Source: Hyphomicrobiaceae bacterium (GTDB lineage Bacteria > Pseudomonadota > Alphaproteobacteria > Rhizobiales > Hyphomicrobiaceae). From it: a stretch of DNA of 55,874 bases. Made by a program: the position numbers and the translations under genes. Position 1 is the first letter of the stretch; every line of letters starts with the position of its first letter. The notes below the pieces were generated by a model. It ran no database searches. It was given only the letters and a program-made list of their open reading frames with translations, and had not been told where the DNA came from. Location: positions 1 to 55,874 of the forward strand of contig JAURWC010000024.1 of the NCBI GenBank assembly GCA_030655135.1. The letters run 5' to 3'. Below are positions 7,853 to 16,023 of the stretch, one piece after another.

Positions 7853-9100
7853 ATGACGAGGACAATTGCGCTCGACCATACCGTCAACCTGCCTGCCAAT
7901 CATCGCCTCAAGTCGGCGGTGCACCGCCATAAGGCCGCCAGCCGCCAGGGCCTGCAGGAACGGCTGTTTACGCTGGTGTTTGCCGGCCTGGTCTATCCGC
8001 AGATCTGGGAAGACCCGGCCATCGACATGGAGGCGATGCAACTCAAGGGTGGGGAGCATCTCGTCGCGATCGCGTCCGGCGGTTGCAACGTGTTGAGCTA
8101 CGTCACCGCCGCCGACGTGCAGGTGACCGCAATCGACCTCAACCCGGCGCATATCGCGTTGAACAAACTGAAGCTGGCGGCGGCCAGGCGCCTGCCCGAT
8201 CATGCCGCCTTCTACCGCTTCTTCGCTGAGGCGAACGCCAAGCAAAACGTTGCGGTCTATCGGCAAATGCTGCGGCCGCATCTCGACGACGCCACGCGCC
8301 GCTACTGGGACGGCCGTGATAAACTTGGCCGCACGCGCATCGGATACTTCGGCCGCAACATCTACCGGCGCGGTCTGCTCGGCGCCTTCATCACGGCGGG
8401 GCATTGGCTGGCGCGCATCCATGGCCGCGATCCAAGGCGCCTGTTGCAGGCAACGTCGCTGGCCGACCAGCGGCGTATCTACGAAACGGAGTTGGCGCCG
8501 CTGTTCGGCAAGCGCCACATCCGCTGGCTGCTCGACCGGCCGGCCGCGCTATTCGGGCTCGGCATTCCGCCCTCGCAGTTTACGGCCCTGAAGGGCTCGG
8601 AGACGACGATGGCGACCGTGCTGGAACAGCGGCTGCAGCGCCTGGCCTGCGATTTTGACCTCTCCGGCAACTACTTCGCCTGGCAGGCCTTCGGCCAGAC
8701 ATACGCCGGCGAGCAGGGGCCATTGCCGCCTTACCTGCAGCGCGAGCGCTTCCAGGCGCTGAAGGCGCGCGCGCAGAACGTTCGGATCGAGCACGCGTCC
8801 TTCACGGAACACCTGGCGGAACTGCCGGATGCCTCGCGCGACGCCTACGTGCTGCTCGATGCGCAGGACTGGATGACCGACGCGCAGCTGACGGTGCTGT
8901 GGCGCCAGATCCTGCGCACGGCCAAGCCCGGCGCGCGCGTCATCTTCCGCACAGCCGGCGAAGACACGATCCTGCCCGGCCGCGTGCCGGATGCGATCCT
9001 GTCGCGCTTTCATTACGACGCAGCAGCGGGGCGGGCATGGACCGCGCGTGATCGCTCGGCGATCTACGGCGGCTTTCACCTCTACACGCTGAAAGGCTGA
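7853..9100 (+). CDS. btaA: S-adenosylmethionine:diacylglycerol 3-amino-3-carboxypropyl transferase
   Basis: BtaA transfers the aminocarboxypropyl group of S-adenosylmethionine to diacylglycerol, giving diacylglyceryl-homoserine, the precursor of the betaine lipid DGTS. The 415-residue protein belongs to the DUF3419 family. Seen: LVYPQIWEDPAIDMEAM, a nucleotide-binding-like IASGGCNVLSYV motif followed by an acidic strand end (VTAIDLNPAHIAL), and the C-terminal LDAQDWM and RVIFRTAGE blocks. The length equals that of characterised BtaA proteins (about 415). The gene is followed after two bases by btaB, so both steps of the pathway are together. A Pho box lies upstream. DGTS replaces phospholipids when phosphate is short. 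Confidence 0.92.
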   Translation: MTRTIALDHTVNLPANHRLKSAVHRHKAASRQGLQERLFTLVFAGLVYPQIWEDPAIDMEAMQLKGGEHLVAIASGGCNVLSYVTAADVQVTAIDLNPAHIALNKLKLAAARRLPDHAAFYRFFAEANAKQNVAVYRQMLRPHLDDATRRYWDGRDKLGRTRIGYFGRNIYRRGLLGAFITAGHWLARIHGRDPRRLLQATSLADQRRIYETELAPLFGKRHIRWLLDRPAALFGLGIPPSQFTALKGSETTMATVLEQRLQRLACDFDLSGNYFAWQAFGQTYAGEQGPLPPYLQRERFQALKARAQNVRIEHASFTEHLAELPDASRDAYVLLDAQDWMTDAQLTVLWRQILRTAKPGARVIFRTAGEDTILPGRVPDAILSRFHYDAAAGRAWTARDRSAIYGGFHLYTLKG

Positions 9101-9102
9101 CG

Positions 9103-9771
9103 ATGGCTGTGGCCCCCGACCTGGATCGCGATGCCGCTCGCCACATGGATGGGATCTATCGCACACAGCGGCACATCTACGATGCCACGCGGAAGTTCTA
9201 TCTGCTGGGGCGGGACAGCATGCTTGACGGCTTGCAACCGCCGGCCGGAGGAAGCGTTCTGGAGATCGGCTGCGGCACAGGCCGCAATCTGGTGGCAGCG
9301 GCGCGTCGTTACCCGGGCCCGCGGTTGTACGGCTTTGACATCTCCGAGGAGATGCTTTCGACGGCGAGGCAATCCATTGCGCGCGCCAACCTGGCAGACC
9401 GCGTGACGCTGGCTACCGGCGATGCGTCGCGGTTCTCGGCTAACGAGCTCTTCGGCGTCGCCAGCTTCGATCGCGTCTTCATCTCCTATGCCGTGTCGAT
9501 GATCCCGCCGTGGCGTGAGGCGCTGGCCTGCGCGATGACGGCCGTGGCGCCGGGCGGCGAATTGCACGTCGTCGACTTCGGTCAGCAGGCCGGGCTGCCC
9601 GCGTGGTTCCAGGCCGGACTGACGGCGTGGCTTGCGCGCTTCTGCGTGACGCCGCGCGGCGATCTGGAAGGCGAGATGGCCCGCATCGCCACGGACCACG
9701 GCGGCAGCCTGCGCTTTGCGCGTCTCTATCGCGATTACGCCCGCTACGACGTCATCGCCCGGCCGAGCTAG
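9103..9771 (+). CDS. btaB: S-adenosylmethionine-dependent N-methyltransferase for betaine lipid
   Basis: BtaB methylates the amino group of diacylglyceryl-homoserine three times to form DGTS. The 222-residue protein is a class I methyltransferase: motif I is VLEIGCGTGRNLVAAA, followed by YGFDISEEMLS and the acidic VTLATGDASRF. ISYAVSMIPPWREAL resembles the post-IV region. The ATG sits two bases after the btaA stop, so translation is probably coupled. Its TAG stop overlaps the stop of the convergent DedA gene through a shared CTAG. Confidence 0.9.
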   Translation: MAVAPDLDRDAARHMDGIYRTQRHIYDATRKFYLLGRDSMLDGLQPPAGGSVLEIGCGTGRNLVAAARRYPGPRLYGFDISEEMLSTARQSIARANLADRVTLATGDASRFSANELFGVASFDRVFISYAVSMIPPWREALACAMTAVAPGGELHVVDFGQQAGLPAWFQAGLTAWLARFCVTPRGDLEGEMARIATDHGGSLRFARLYRDYARYDVIARPS

Positions 9772-10850
9772 GGCGCCGGCACCGGCGCTGGTGCGATCGC
9801 GGTGGCGCTGATGCCGGTGACGCTCGACAGCCATTCGAGCAGTCCCGGCAGGAAATAGATCGGCAACAGCAGCACGACGGCCCAGACCACGGCGGATACG
9901 GCGCTGGCGGGCAGGAAGCGCGCCAGGACCATGCCGTCCAATCCCGCGATGACCGGCACCAGGCAACGCTTCATGCCGAGGAACTTGCTGGCGATGATGC
10001 CCGGCGTGCCGTGCCGGGCGAGATAGGCGCGCACGTCGCTGATGTCTTCCGGATCGGCATCGATCAAATGCTGGGTGGCGAAATCGGCGTGGCCGCGCGC
10101 GCCCTGGCGGTAGAAAAAGATGTCGCCGAGGAAGGCGCCGGCGGCGCCCGCCGCCATCAGCGGCAGCACGTTGCCACCCGCCAGCGAATGGGCAGCGCCC
10201 AGGCCGAGGAACAGCAACAGCGACGGCACGGCGAGCAGCAGGTTCGGCACGGCATTGACGAAGGCGATGGCGAAGATGGCCAGCGCTACGAAAGCCTCGT
10301 GGCCGCGCAGGAACGCGGCGACCTCCTGCTTGAAGCCGACGAGGAAGAAGAACGGGGCCATGATGCCAACGGCCCAGATGAAGGCGCTGATGACGTTGGC
10401 CATCTGGAATGTCGACTGCTTCATGCCGAACATGCCGGCAGCCAGCGGAATGACGCCGCGGATAGGGCCGAAGAAGTGGCCGAGGAAGACGCCGGCAAAT
10501 CCATACTTGGCAAAAAAGCGTTCGCCGCGCGGGATCAGGCGGGGGTGCGTGCGGAAGGGCCAGACATCGCGCACGGTGTCCTTGAAGTAGAGGCCGATCC
10601 AGTATGACGTGGCATATCCCAAGGTGCCGCCGAGACCGGCGACGGCAATGAACGGCCAAAGCTCCGAAAACTGCGTGCCGCCGGCAGCGAGCACAGAGAC
10701 GATGGCGGCTAGAATGAAGGTGGCGGGAAGCACGAGGGAGACGAGGCACAAGCTTTCGCCGAACGCCAGGCCGAAGACGATGGGCAACGCCCAGCCCGGG
10801 TGCTCTCGCACAAAGAGGGCGACGGCATCGGCGAACTCTTGCAGCGACAT
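9768..10850 (-). CDS. DedA/VTT-family membrane protein with two halves
   Basis: DedA proteins are inner-membrane proteins of the VTT (SNARE-associated) superfamily, linked to lipid scrambling and envelope homeostasis. This one is 360 residues, against about 200-220 for a single-domain member. The N-terminal half is a full domain with FGESLCLVSLVLPA and HFFGPIRGVIPLAAGMFGM (the F/YxR-G...P motif). From about residue 195 a second set follows: VPNLLLAVPSLLLFLGLGA, GDIFFYRQG, GIIASKFLGMKRCLVPVIAGLDGM and two terminal helices. It thus looks like a tandem duplication or fusion. It is convergent with btaAB, another lipid locus. Confidence 0.8.
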   Translation of the reverse strand: MSLQEFADAVALFVREHPGWALPIVFGLAFGESLCLVSLVLPATFILAAIVSVLAAGGTQFSELWPFIAVAGLGGTLGYATSYWIGLYFKDTVRDVWPFRTHPRLIPRGERFFAKYGFAGVFLGHFFGPIRGVIPLAAGMFGMKQSTFQMANVISAFIWAVGIMAPFFFLVGFKQEVAAFLRGHEAFVALAIFAIAFVNAVPNLLLAVPSLLLFLGLGAAHSLAGGNVLPLMAAGAAGAFLGDIFFYRQGARGHADFATQHLIDADPEDISDVRAYLARHGTPGIIASKFLGMKRCLVPVIAGLDGMVLARFLPASAVSAVVWAVVLLLPIYFLPGLLEWLSSVTGISATAIAPAPVPAP

Positions 10851-10957
10851 TCAGGCTTCCATCGAATTGGGGAATCGGGGAGTGGACGATGTGTCCGCAA
10901 CGTTTCGGCCGTCATCGTGCCCAGAAGATGGCTCGAAAGGGAAGTGGGAACCGGAAA

Positions 10958-11407
10958 TCAGGTCTTGCCGCAGCGCTTGGCCTGCTCGCGCGCCAGATCA
11001 CGGCTGACTTCACCGGCCAAAATCACGCCGCGAGCGATCTGCGCGTGCGTCAGGCGGCCGGTGCTGGCGCGCAGCACGGCAGGTGCGGCGTCGGCTTCGC
11101 GGCGGCCGTGGGCCAGTTCATCGCATGTCAGATCGCGGCGGCGCTGGCGCAACGCAAACAACCGCACGCCCGAGGCATGCGCCGAGGCATCGGCCGGCTG
11201 CTTGACCCAGGATTTGCTCTTGTCTGCCACCATCGAGCGCAGCGCCGTCTGGCGGGACGAGACACACTGGGCGCTGTCATCGACGCAATTCAGCGAACTG
11301 GTCGTCGTGAATTCGACGTTCGGCGAGGAGCAGCCGGAGGCCGCCACCAGGCACATGGTGCCCAGCGTCAGGGAGAGAAAGGTGCTGCAAGTCCCGCTTA
11401 AAGTCAT
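10958..11407 (-). CDS. Putative small lipoprotein, unknown function
   Basis: 149 residues with a signal peptide ending in a lipobox (VAASGC-SS). The mature part has two close Cys (LNCVDDSAQC), a QTALRSMVADKSKSWV segment and a charged C-terminal region ending AKRCGKT. Three or four mature Cys suggest disulphides in the periplasm. No family is recognised. It lies 107 bases beyond the DedA start on the same strand, so may be its own unit. Confidence 0.6.
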   Translation of the reverse strand: MTLSGTCSTFLSLTLGTMCLVAASGCSSPNVEFTTTSSLNCVDDSAQCVSSRQTALRSMVADKSKSWVKQPADASAHASGVRLFALRQRRRDLTCDELAHGRREADAAPAVLRASTGRLTHAQIARGVILAGEVSRDLAREQAKRCGKT

Positions 11408-11810
11408 CGACGTCCTATCTTGCGGTCAGCGCTAAGCGCTTGCCATGGCGCCGTTGTGGCGCCCGTGAGGAGAAGCAGCAGCTGGCGCGTCTGACGCAGC
11501 CAGATAGCCACCATGCCAGCCGGCGATTACGAGCGGGGACCGAAGGCACATTCGGCCCGGAAGGTTAGGAAAGTGTTGCCAGGCGCTTAATGAACCCTTG
11601 CGGATCGTTCCCATCCGAATCGTTTGCACCATTGTAGCCGACGCGGCAATGAACCGTTGAGCATTAAGGCGCTCCATTCACCGAAAATTTCCCCTGATAT
11701 TTACGCAATTTATGTGACTTGAGCGCAGACTTCGGTTGCGTTCGTTGGAGGCGATATCGCTGAACGCTGCGGAGGGGATCCGCAAGTCTTGCGTTAAGTG
11801 GGGACTGGTT
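11408..11810. other. Divergent intergenic region
   Basis: Lies between the leftward lipoprotein gene and the rightward Sel1 gene and must hold both promoters. An AT-rich stretch at about 11675-11720 is the best promoter candidate for the rightward gene. A short inverted repeat (TGCGGA/TCCGCA, 11768-11773 and 11779-11784) precedes the Sel1 start. No coding region is supported. Confidence 0.5.
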
Positions 11811-12080
11811 ATGGCACGTCTGGATTTTTACTCGACCGAGATGCTGGGGGGCGCACCTGCCGCCATGGCCTCGGATGCGCTTTATGAATTGGGGCTGATG
11901 TATTGCTCCGGCCGCAACGGCGAATACGACCTCGTGCAGGCCCACAAGTGGTGCAATCTGGCGGCGATGCGCGGAAACGCGGACGCCAAGCGGCTGCGGC
12001 TCGAACTCGCGCAAGAAATGACGCGGTCGGAAATCTCCCGCGCGCAGAAACTGGCGCGCGAGTGGCTGACGCGGCACTGA
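11811..12080 (+). CDS. Sel1-repeat small protein
   Basis: 89 residues. The segment ALYELGLMYCSGRNGEYDLVQAHKWCNLAAMRGNADAKRLR is one Sel1-like (TPR-related) repeat, a protein-interaction fold; the rest is a short helical tail. A nearly identical architecture is common in rhizobia. The ATG at 11811 was chosen because MARLDFYSTEM is the usual family start; an earlier in-frame start at 11736 adds unrelated residues. Binding partners are unknown. Confidence 0.8.
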   Translation: MARLDFYSTEMLGGAPAAMASDALYELGLMYCSGRNGEYDLVQAHKWCNLAAMRGNADAKRLRLELAQEMTRSEISRAQKLAREWLTRH

Positions 12081-12198
12081 ACCGTCCGCTCTCCATTGAA
12101 TCGCCTGGGCCTTCGCCTCTGGTTAGTTGTGCCCCCTAGCGGCAACCGCTGCATACTGCTGTCCGCAGGCCCTCTGAACTCGAACGGTGGGGCCGCGG

Positions 12199-12738
12199 TC
12201 AGCACTTCTTGAACAGCGACGACATGCACTCCCATGATTTTTTGGCTGCGTCGCCAATGGCGCCGCCGGCCTTCTCGAGGTTCTCTTTGGACTTTTCCAT
12301 GAGTCCGGGCTCGTTCGCCGGGGCAGGAGCTGCAGGCTCCCCGCCGGGGCGCGAGTGGTCGGCTGGTGGCAGGGCTGCCGGTTCGCCGCCGGCGGGCATT
12401 GCCTGCTGCCCGGGCGCTTGCGGGCGCAATTGCTGCGGGCTCGCGGGCTCAACGGGTCGCGGCTCGTCCATCGTTGCCAGATCGATCTGCTTCACGACGC
12501 CGAGGCAGGGCGCCGCCGACGCCTTATCGATGCTGCAACTTTCGTGATTGCCGCTCCTGGCCAGCTGCGTGATGCATTGCAGCCAGGCGCGCTGGTCCGT
12601 GCCCTGGCCCTCGCGCCCGTCGTTGGTCATGCAGCGGTAGCGGGCGTCCGGCGTATAGCAGACGACGCAATATTCCGAGGACTTGGCCGGCTGTGCCGCA
12701 ACCAGCAGCAAAATCGCTAGGGCAAGCTGGCGGCGCAT
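12199..12738 (-). CDS. Secreted Cys-rich protein with Pro/Ala linker
   Basis: 179 residues. A signal peptide (RRQLALAILLLVAAQPAKS) is followed by a compact Cys-rich region (YCVVCY, YRCM, LQCITQ, HESCSI, APCLG; seven Cys), then a Pro/Ala/Gln/Gly-rich linker of about 60 residues, and a C-terminal helix ending WECMSSLFKKC. It should be periplasmic with disulphide bonds. No family is recognised. Confidence 0.6.
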   Translation of the reverse strand: MRRQLALAILLLVAAQPAKSSEYCVVCYTPDARYRCMTNDGREGQGTDQRAWLQCITQLARSGNHESCSIDKASAAPCLGVVKQIDLATMDEPRPVEPASPQQLRPQAPGQQAMPAGGEPAALPPADHSRPGGEPAAPAPANEPGLMEKSKENLEKAGGAIGDAAKKSWECMSSLFKKC

Positions 12739-12890
12739 CGTGTGCGGTTCCCGTCGGAGGGGCCTGGCTATGCGGCCCGAACGCGGCGGTTATACACTGT
12801 CTGCGGCCTGCGGGCGGCGCGCAATTGCAATCTTCGTCCGCGGCTTGCGTTCTGGAGACCGGCCCACTATACGGGTGCTTCGCCGGATCC

Positions 12891-12980
12891 GGAGACGTGG
12901 CCGAGTGGCTGAAGGCGACGGTTTGCTAAATCGTTATACGCTGTCAAGGCGTATCGAGGGTTCGAATCCCTCCGTCTCCG
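12891..12980 (+). tRNA. tRNA-Ser (anticodon GCU)
   Basis: The acceptor stem GGAGACG pairs with CGTCTCC; the T arm carries GGTTCGAATCC; the anticodon loop TTGCTAA holds GCT at 12925-12927. The long variable arm (TATACGCTGTCAAGGCGTATCG) is typical of serine tRNAs. CCA is encoded at 12981-12983. Its 3' end is the integration site of the two islands that follow; the tRNA stays intact. Confidence 0.97.
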
Positions 12981-12999
12981 CCATTAACCATGTTAAGCC
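12967..12999 (+). repeat. Attachment site copy 1 (tRNA-Ser 3' end)
   Basis: A 33-base sequence, beginning with the T-arm end of tRNA-Ser and continuing 16 bases beyond the CCA, is repeated without mismatch at 16169-16201. Its first 18 bases (TCCCTCCGTCTCCGCCAT) recur at 18843-18860. This is the layout produced when a tyrosine recombinase integrates an element into a tRNA 3' end. Confidence 0.88.
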
Positions 13000-13118
13000 A
13001 TTGAAATCATTACATTTTCAAAAAAGCTGGCTGGCTTTCGGGCTGGCTTTTGGCAGAGTGCTTGAAGCATTTTCTTCTATCAGAACCGTAAGCATCTGAC
13101 GATCCTCGATGCCGTCCT

Positions 13119-13391
13119 GTGGATAACTTTAGGCGGTTGACGGACGGATTTTCTGCGCCTATTGCCGTGATTGTTGATTCTGTTTGGAAGGAAATATTTA
13201 CGTCGCACGTTCTCTACCAACCCGGCGACCCCGACACGCCCAGCTTCATCAAGAAGCGAGACGGCGGTGTCCTTCAACTTTGCCGCGTGTGCGGCCTTGG
13301 CGAGATGCGTTTGGTCGAGCCGTGCGTGTCGGCGGAGCGACCGAAGCAGGCCGGTGATGTCGCCGACGACGTGGCATCTGACGGGCGATGA
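13119..13391 (+). CDS. Island leader protein, copy A (C-terminally truncated)
   Basis: 90 residues from a GTG start. The segment HVLYQPGDPDTPSFIKKRDGGVLQLCRVCGLGEMRLVEPC contains a CxxC pair and is nearly repeated in island B (16330-16787), where the protein continues into a second Cys-rich ribbon. Here the sequence diverges after EPC and the C-terminal ribbon is missing. The end overlaps the methyltransferase start (ATGA), so the two are probably translated together. Similar short proteins occur in rhizobial prophages (recalled). Function unknown. Confidence 0.55.
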   Translation: MDNFRRLTDGFSAPIAVIVDSVWKEIFTSHVLYQPGDPDTPSFIKKRDGGVLQLCRVCGLGEMRLVEPCVSAERPKQAGDVADDVASDGR

Positions 13392-14422
13392 CCGTTGAAA
13401 TTCTTGTCGGCGATTGCCGCGAACGAATGGCCGAGTTGCCAGATGGGTGCGTGCAGACGTGCGTGACCTCGCCACCCTATTTCGGCCTACGGGATTATGG
13501 CGTCGATGGGCAGATTGGCGCCGAGGTGCATCCCAACGACTTCTGCAACGTGCTGGTGGAGGTGTTCCGCGAAGTTAGGCGCGTGCTTCGCGATGATGGA
13601 ACCGTTTGGCTGAACCTTGGCGACAGCTATTGCAACACAGACAAGTGGGGCGGCGGGGGCGACACCGGAAAGAATACAATCGCGCCAGACGGCGCAGTGC
13701 CATCATGGGCTGTACGGCGAAAGCGGCCGAAGATGGATGGCCTCAAACCCAAAGATCGGATGATGATCCCCGCGCGTGTCGCCCTGGCGTTGCAAGCAGA
13801 CGGCTGGTGGCTGCGTGACGAAATCATTTGGCACAAGCCGAACCCAATGCCGGCCAGTGTCACGGATAGGACGACGCCGGCACATGAGATGATTTACCTA
13901 CTGTCGAAGTCGCCGCGCTATTTTTATGACGTGGAGGCGGTCAAGGAGCCGGCAAAAAGGTGGCCCGGCCATACGTCGAAACGGCAGGGTGAATTCGGCG
14001 GAAAAGGTGCGGCTCCAGGAACCGGGCAGTCTGCGTTTCGCGCCATAACGGAAACACGCAACCGCCGATCCGTCTGGACGGTGACGACCAAGCCATTCAA
14101 GGGCGCGCACTTCGCGACGTTCCCGCCCGATCTTATCGAGCCGTGCATCCTGGCAGGCTGCCCAATCGGTGGCACCGTGCTTGATCCGTTTGGAGGTGCG
14201 GGGACGACGGGCCTTGTCGCGCAAGCACATGGGCGCAACGCGATCCTGTGCGAACTGAATCCAGAATATGCGTCTATAGCTCGCGATCGGATAGATGAGG
14301 CGGCGGCGACGCCGTTGGCCGCGAAGAAGATTAGGGCGAAGCGCGCTCCGAAGATGGTGCGTGGAGTTCAGACAGCGCTATTCGGACAGGATTCTGTGCC
14401 CTCGCCGCCACGGCCGGTGTGA
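13388..14422 (+). CDS. Site-specific DNA methyltransferase, prophage/island type
   Basis: 344 residues of the N4-cytosine/N6-adenine class. The catalytic motif SPPY is at residues 28-31 (TSPPYFGLRDYG), before the S-adenosylmethionine motif FGGAGTT (268-274, in LDPFGGAGTTG), the order of beta-class enzymes. DGTVWLNLGDSY and HEMIYLLSKSPRYFYD are family blocks. No restriction enzyme is adjacent, so it is an orphan enzyme; the target site cannot be read. It is not CcrM, which has ADPPYN and a C-terminal RAMA-type extension. Roles could be protection from host restriction or control of island genes. Confidence 0.9.
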   Translation: MTVEILVGDCRERMAELPDGCVQTCVTSPPYFGLRDYGVDGQIGAEVHPNDFCNVLVEVFREVRRVLRDDGTVWLNLGDSYCNTDKWGGGGDTGKNTIAPDGAVPSWAVRRKRPKMDGLKPKDRMMIPARVALALQADGWWLRDEIIWHKPNPMPASVTDRTTPAHEMIYLLSKSPRYFYDVEAVKEPAKRWPGHTSKRQGEFGGKGAAPGTGQSAFRAITETRNRRSVWTVTTKPFKGAHFATFPPDLIEPCILAGCPIGGTVLDPFGGAGTTGLVAQAHGRNAILCELNPEYASIARDRIDEAAATPLAAKKIRAKRAPKMVRGVQTALFGQDSVPSPPRPV

Positions 14423-14436
14423 AAGAACACCGCGTG

Positions 14437-14450
14437 AACATCTAGATGTT
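14437..14450. promoter_or_regulatory. 14-base perfect palindrome
   Basis: AACATCTAGATGTT, 15 bases after the methyltransferase stop. It could be a dimeric regulator site. Another imperfect GC hairpin (about 14482-14506) follows and may end the methyltransferase transcript. Confidence 0.4.
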
Positions 14451-14599
14451 GTGTGTGGTGCGAAGCAGTCATACAAGAGAGACACCGGGCGTGCGGCCCG
14501 GCGGTGTGCGTCTGTTGCCTTCCGATGCGTCGGCGCGCCACCTGTTTGGGTCCGAAGGTCCCGCGCGTCAAGGTTCAACAGGAACCCTGAGCGACGAAG

Positions 14600-14812
14600 A
14601 TGTTTAAAAGCACCTTTGAACTACACAACGCCCTCTTTCCCGATCAACCGAACGCCATGTATCGGTCGCCGGCTGCGCATCCAATTTCATTTCTTAGCTC
14701 GCTATGTGAGCGGCCAAAGACGGAATGGGTGAGCGGCCACTACAAGGTGGTCTACGAGGGCCTTGGCCATCGCAGAGAATGGGTGGATGGCTACTGGCGT
14801 GCAGTAGGCTGA
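14600..14812 (+). CDS. Small island protein, unknown
   Basis: 70 residues, aromatic-rich (MYRSPAAHPISFLSSL, GHYKVVYEGLGHRREWVDGYWRAVG). No family is recognised. The ribosome site is weak. Support comes from the strong rho-independent terminator that starts three bases after its stop, and from codon use like its neighbours. Confidence 0.5.
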   Translation: MFKSTFELHNALFPDQPNAMYRSPAAHPISFLSSLCERPKTEWVSGHYKVVYEGLGHRREWVDGYWRAVG

Positions 14813-14815
14813 TAG

Positions 14816-14848
14816 AAATACGGAGCCCGGCCGCCGGGCTCCGTATTT
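14816..14848 (+). terminator. Strong rho-independent terminator
   Basis: Perfect 15-base arms (14816-14830 and 14834-14848) around CCG: AAATACGGAGCCCGG and its complement, ending in ATTTAT. The A/T-flanked symmetric form suggests termination on both strands, typical of phage-like gene blocks. Confidence 0.9.
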
Positions 14849-14978
14849 ATGCGACGATATGTCGCATTGCCGCGAGCCAGTTTTGAGGAATTAGGCACCT
14901 AAATAGAACGTCAGTTGGACACGCCACCTGACGAAGACTCGGCTGATTCACGACAGCCCCCAATAGAAGGGGCAACCT

Positions 14979-15047
14979 ATGGTTCCTTACCTCTATCTGG
15001 TGATCGCTATCTGCTACGTTGCAATCGCGATCAACCACTTCCACTGA
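14979..15047 (+). CDS. 22-residue membrane micropeptide
   Basis: ATG at 14979 is preceded by GAAGGGG at seven bases. The product begins MVPYLYLVIAICYVAI and ends INHFH: one hydrophobic helix with almost no charge. A perfect 10-base stem with a GCAA tetraloop follows its stop by seven bases. Small hydrophobic peptides can act in toxin systems or phage lysis, but no such role is shown. It is below usual gene-finder limits. Confidence 0.4.
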   Translation: MVPYLYLVIAICYVAIAINHFH

Positions 15048-15054
15048 CGCAGAA

Positions 15055-15078
15055 GTCACCAGACGCAAGTCTGGTGAC
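15055..15078 (+). terminator. Perfect 10-base hairpin with GNRA loop
   Basis: GTCACCAGAC (15055-15064) and its complement (15069-15078) close a GCAA tetraloop. It follows the micropeptide stop. There is no T-run, so it may be a transcript-stabilising or attenuating hairpin instead of a classic terminator. Confidence 0.5.
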
Positions 15079-15156
15079 CTTCGCCGGGCCGCCAAACTGG
15101 CTGGCTTTTGGCACTGATATAGCCGCGGATAGGCAAGGATGCCGGCGGGTGATTGC

Positions 15157-15999
15157 ATGACTGATTTTACGATAGCCGAGCAGATGCTTTACTCAGCGGT
15201 AAAGCTGACATCTAAAAAGAATGGCATCGCCACCGGAACGGGAACTGGCTTCTTTGTCGACTTTGCGAATAATGGAGAGCAGCGCGTCCCGTGTATCGTT
15301 ACTAACAAGCACGTTATAGAAAATGCCGATCAGGTCACTGCCCTATGTCATTTAGCCGACGGCGCGAAACCTTCCGGGCGTTTTGTGACCTGCACGACTC
15401 CGCTAACACCGCAGACGGTTTTTAACCACCCGGTGCCGGAGGTTGACCTATGCGCAATCTCCTTCGGCCCCATCCTTTCCCAAGCGAATGAAGCGAAAAC
15501 GCCGGTATTCGTCATTACTCTCGGACTCGACCTCATACCGGCAGACGACGATTGGGCAAATTACGACGCCATCGAAGAAGTCACGATGATCGGGTTCCCA
15601 CGTGGAATGTCGGATGAAGCCAACAATTTGCCGTTAGTGCGTCGGGGAATAACTGCGACATCGCTAGGAAAACGCTACAACAATAAGCCGGAATTTATGG
15701 TCGATATGGCGTGCTTCCCCGGCTCATCAGGTTCCCCAGTGTTTGTATTCGATCGGAATGGATTCCATGATCGCAAGACAAGGCAATATCGAGTTGGTGC
15801 GAGCCGCCTGCACCTGGCTGGCGTGCTTTATTCGGGGCCAATGGTGACAAACACGGGCCAGATTGTCCTCGCGACCCCGCCGCAGTTCTCCGTCGCGACA
15901 ATGATGCACTTGGGCTACGTGATCCGCGCGACCGAACTTCGAGTGATCGACGGCGACATTAGGAGCAGGTTGTTCGCCGCGTCGAAACCAACATTCTAA
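15157..15999 (+). CDS. Trypsin-like serine protease, cytoplasmic
   Basis: 280 residues of the S1 (chymotrypsin-fold) class. GTGTGFFV leads into the catalytic His52 in VTNKHVI; Asp97 is in PEVDLCAI; Ser191 is in FPGSSGSPVF. There is no signal peptide, PDZ domain or membrane segment, so it is not a DegP-type envelope protease and should act in the cytoplasm. ATG 15157 was preferred to an in-frame start at 15139. Stand-alone trypsin-like peptidases are found in anti-phage islands, which fits its place as cargo, but the target is unknown. It is the last gene before the island's right end. Confidence 0.85.
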   Translation: MTDFTIAEQMLYSAVKLTSKKNGIATGTGTGFFVDFANNGEQRVPCIVTNKHVIENADQVTALCHLADGAKPSGRFVTCTTPLTPQTVFNHPVPEVDLCAISFGPILSQANEAKTPVFVITLGLDLIPADDDWANYDAIEEVTMIGFPRGMSDEANNLPLVRRGITATSLGKRYNNKPEFMVDMACFPGSSGSPVFVFDRNGFHDRKTRQYRVGASRLHLAGVLYSGPMVTNTGQIVLATPPQFSVATMMHLGYVIRATELRVIDGDIRSRLFAASKPTF

Positions 16000-16023
16000 C
16001 CACTATCCACCACCAGCCACCCT

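Noticed and set aside
9082-10749. 555-codon open frame on the minus strand
   Set aside because: Overlaps btaB and the DedA gene in another frame; Arg/Gly-rich composition typical of a shadow.
13388-14422. CcrM-type cell-cycle methyltransferase
   Set aside because: The catalytic motif is TSPPY and the C-terminal DNA-binding extension of CcrM is missing.
14915-15160. 81-codon open frame
   Set aside because: No ribosome site, overlaps the micropeptide and hairpin, and its composition is not protein-like.
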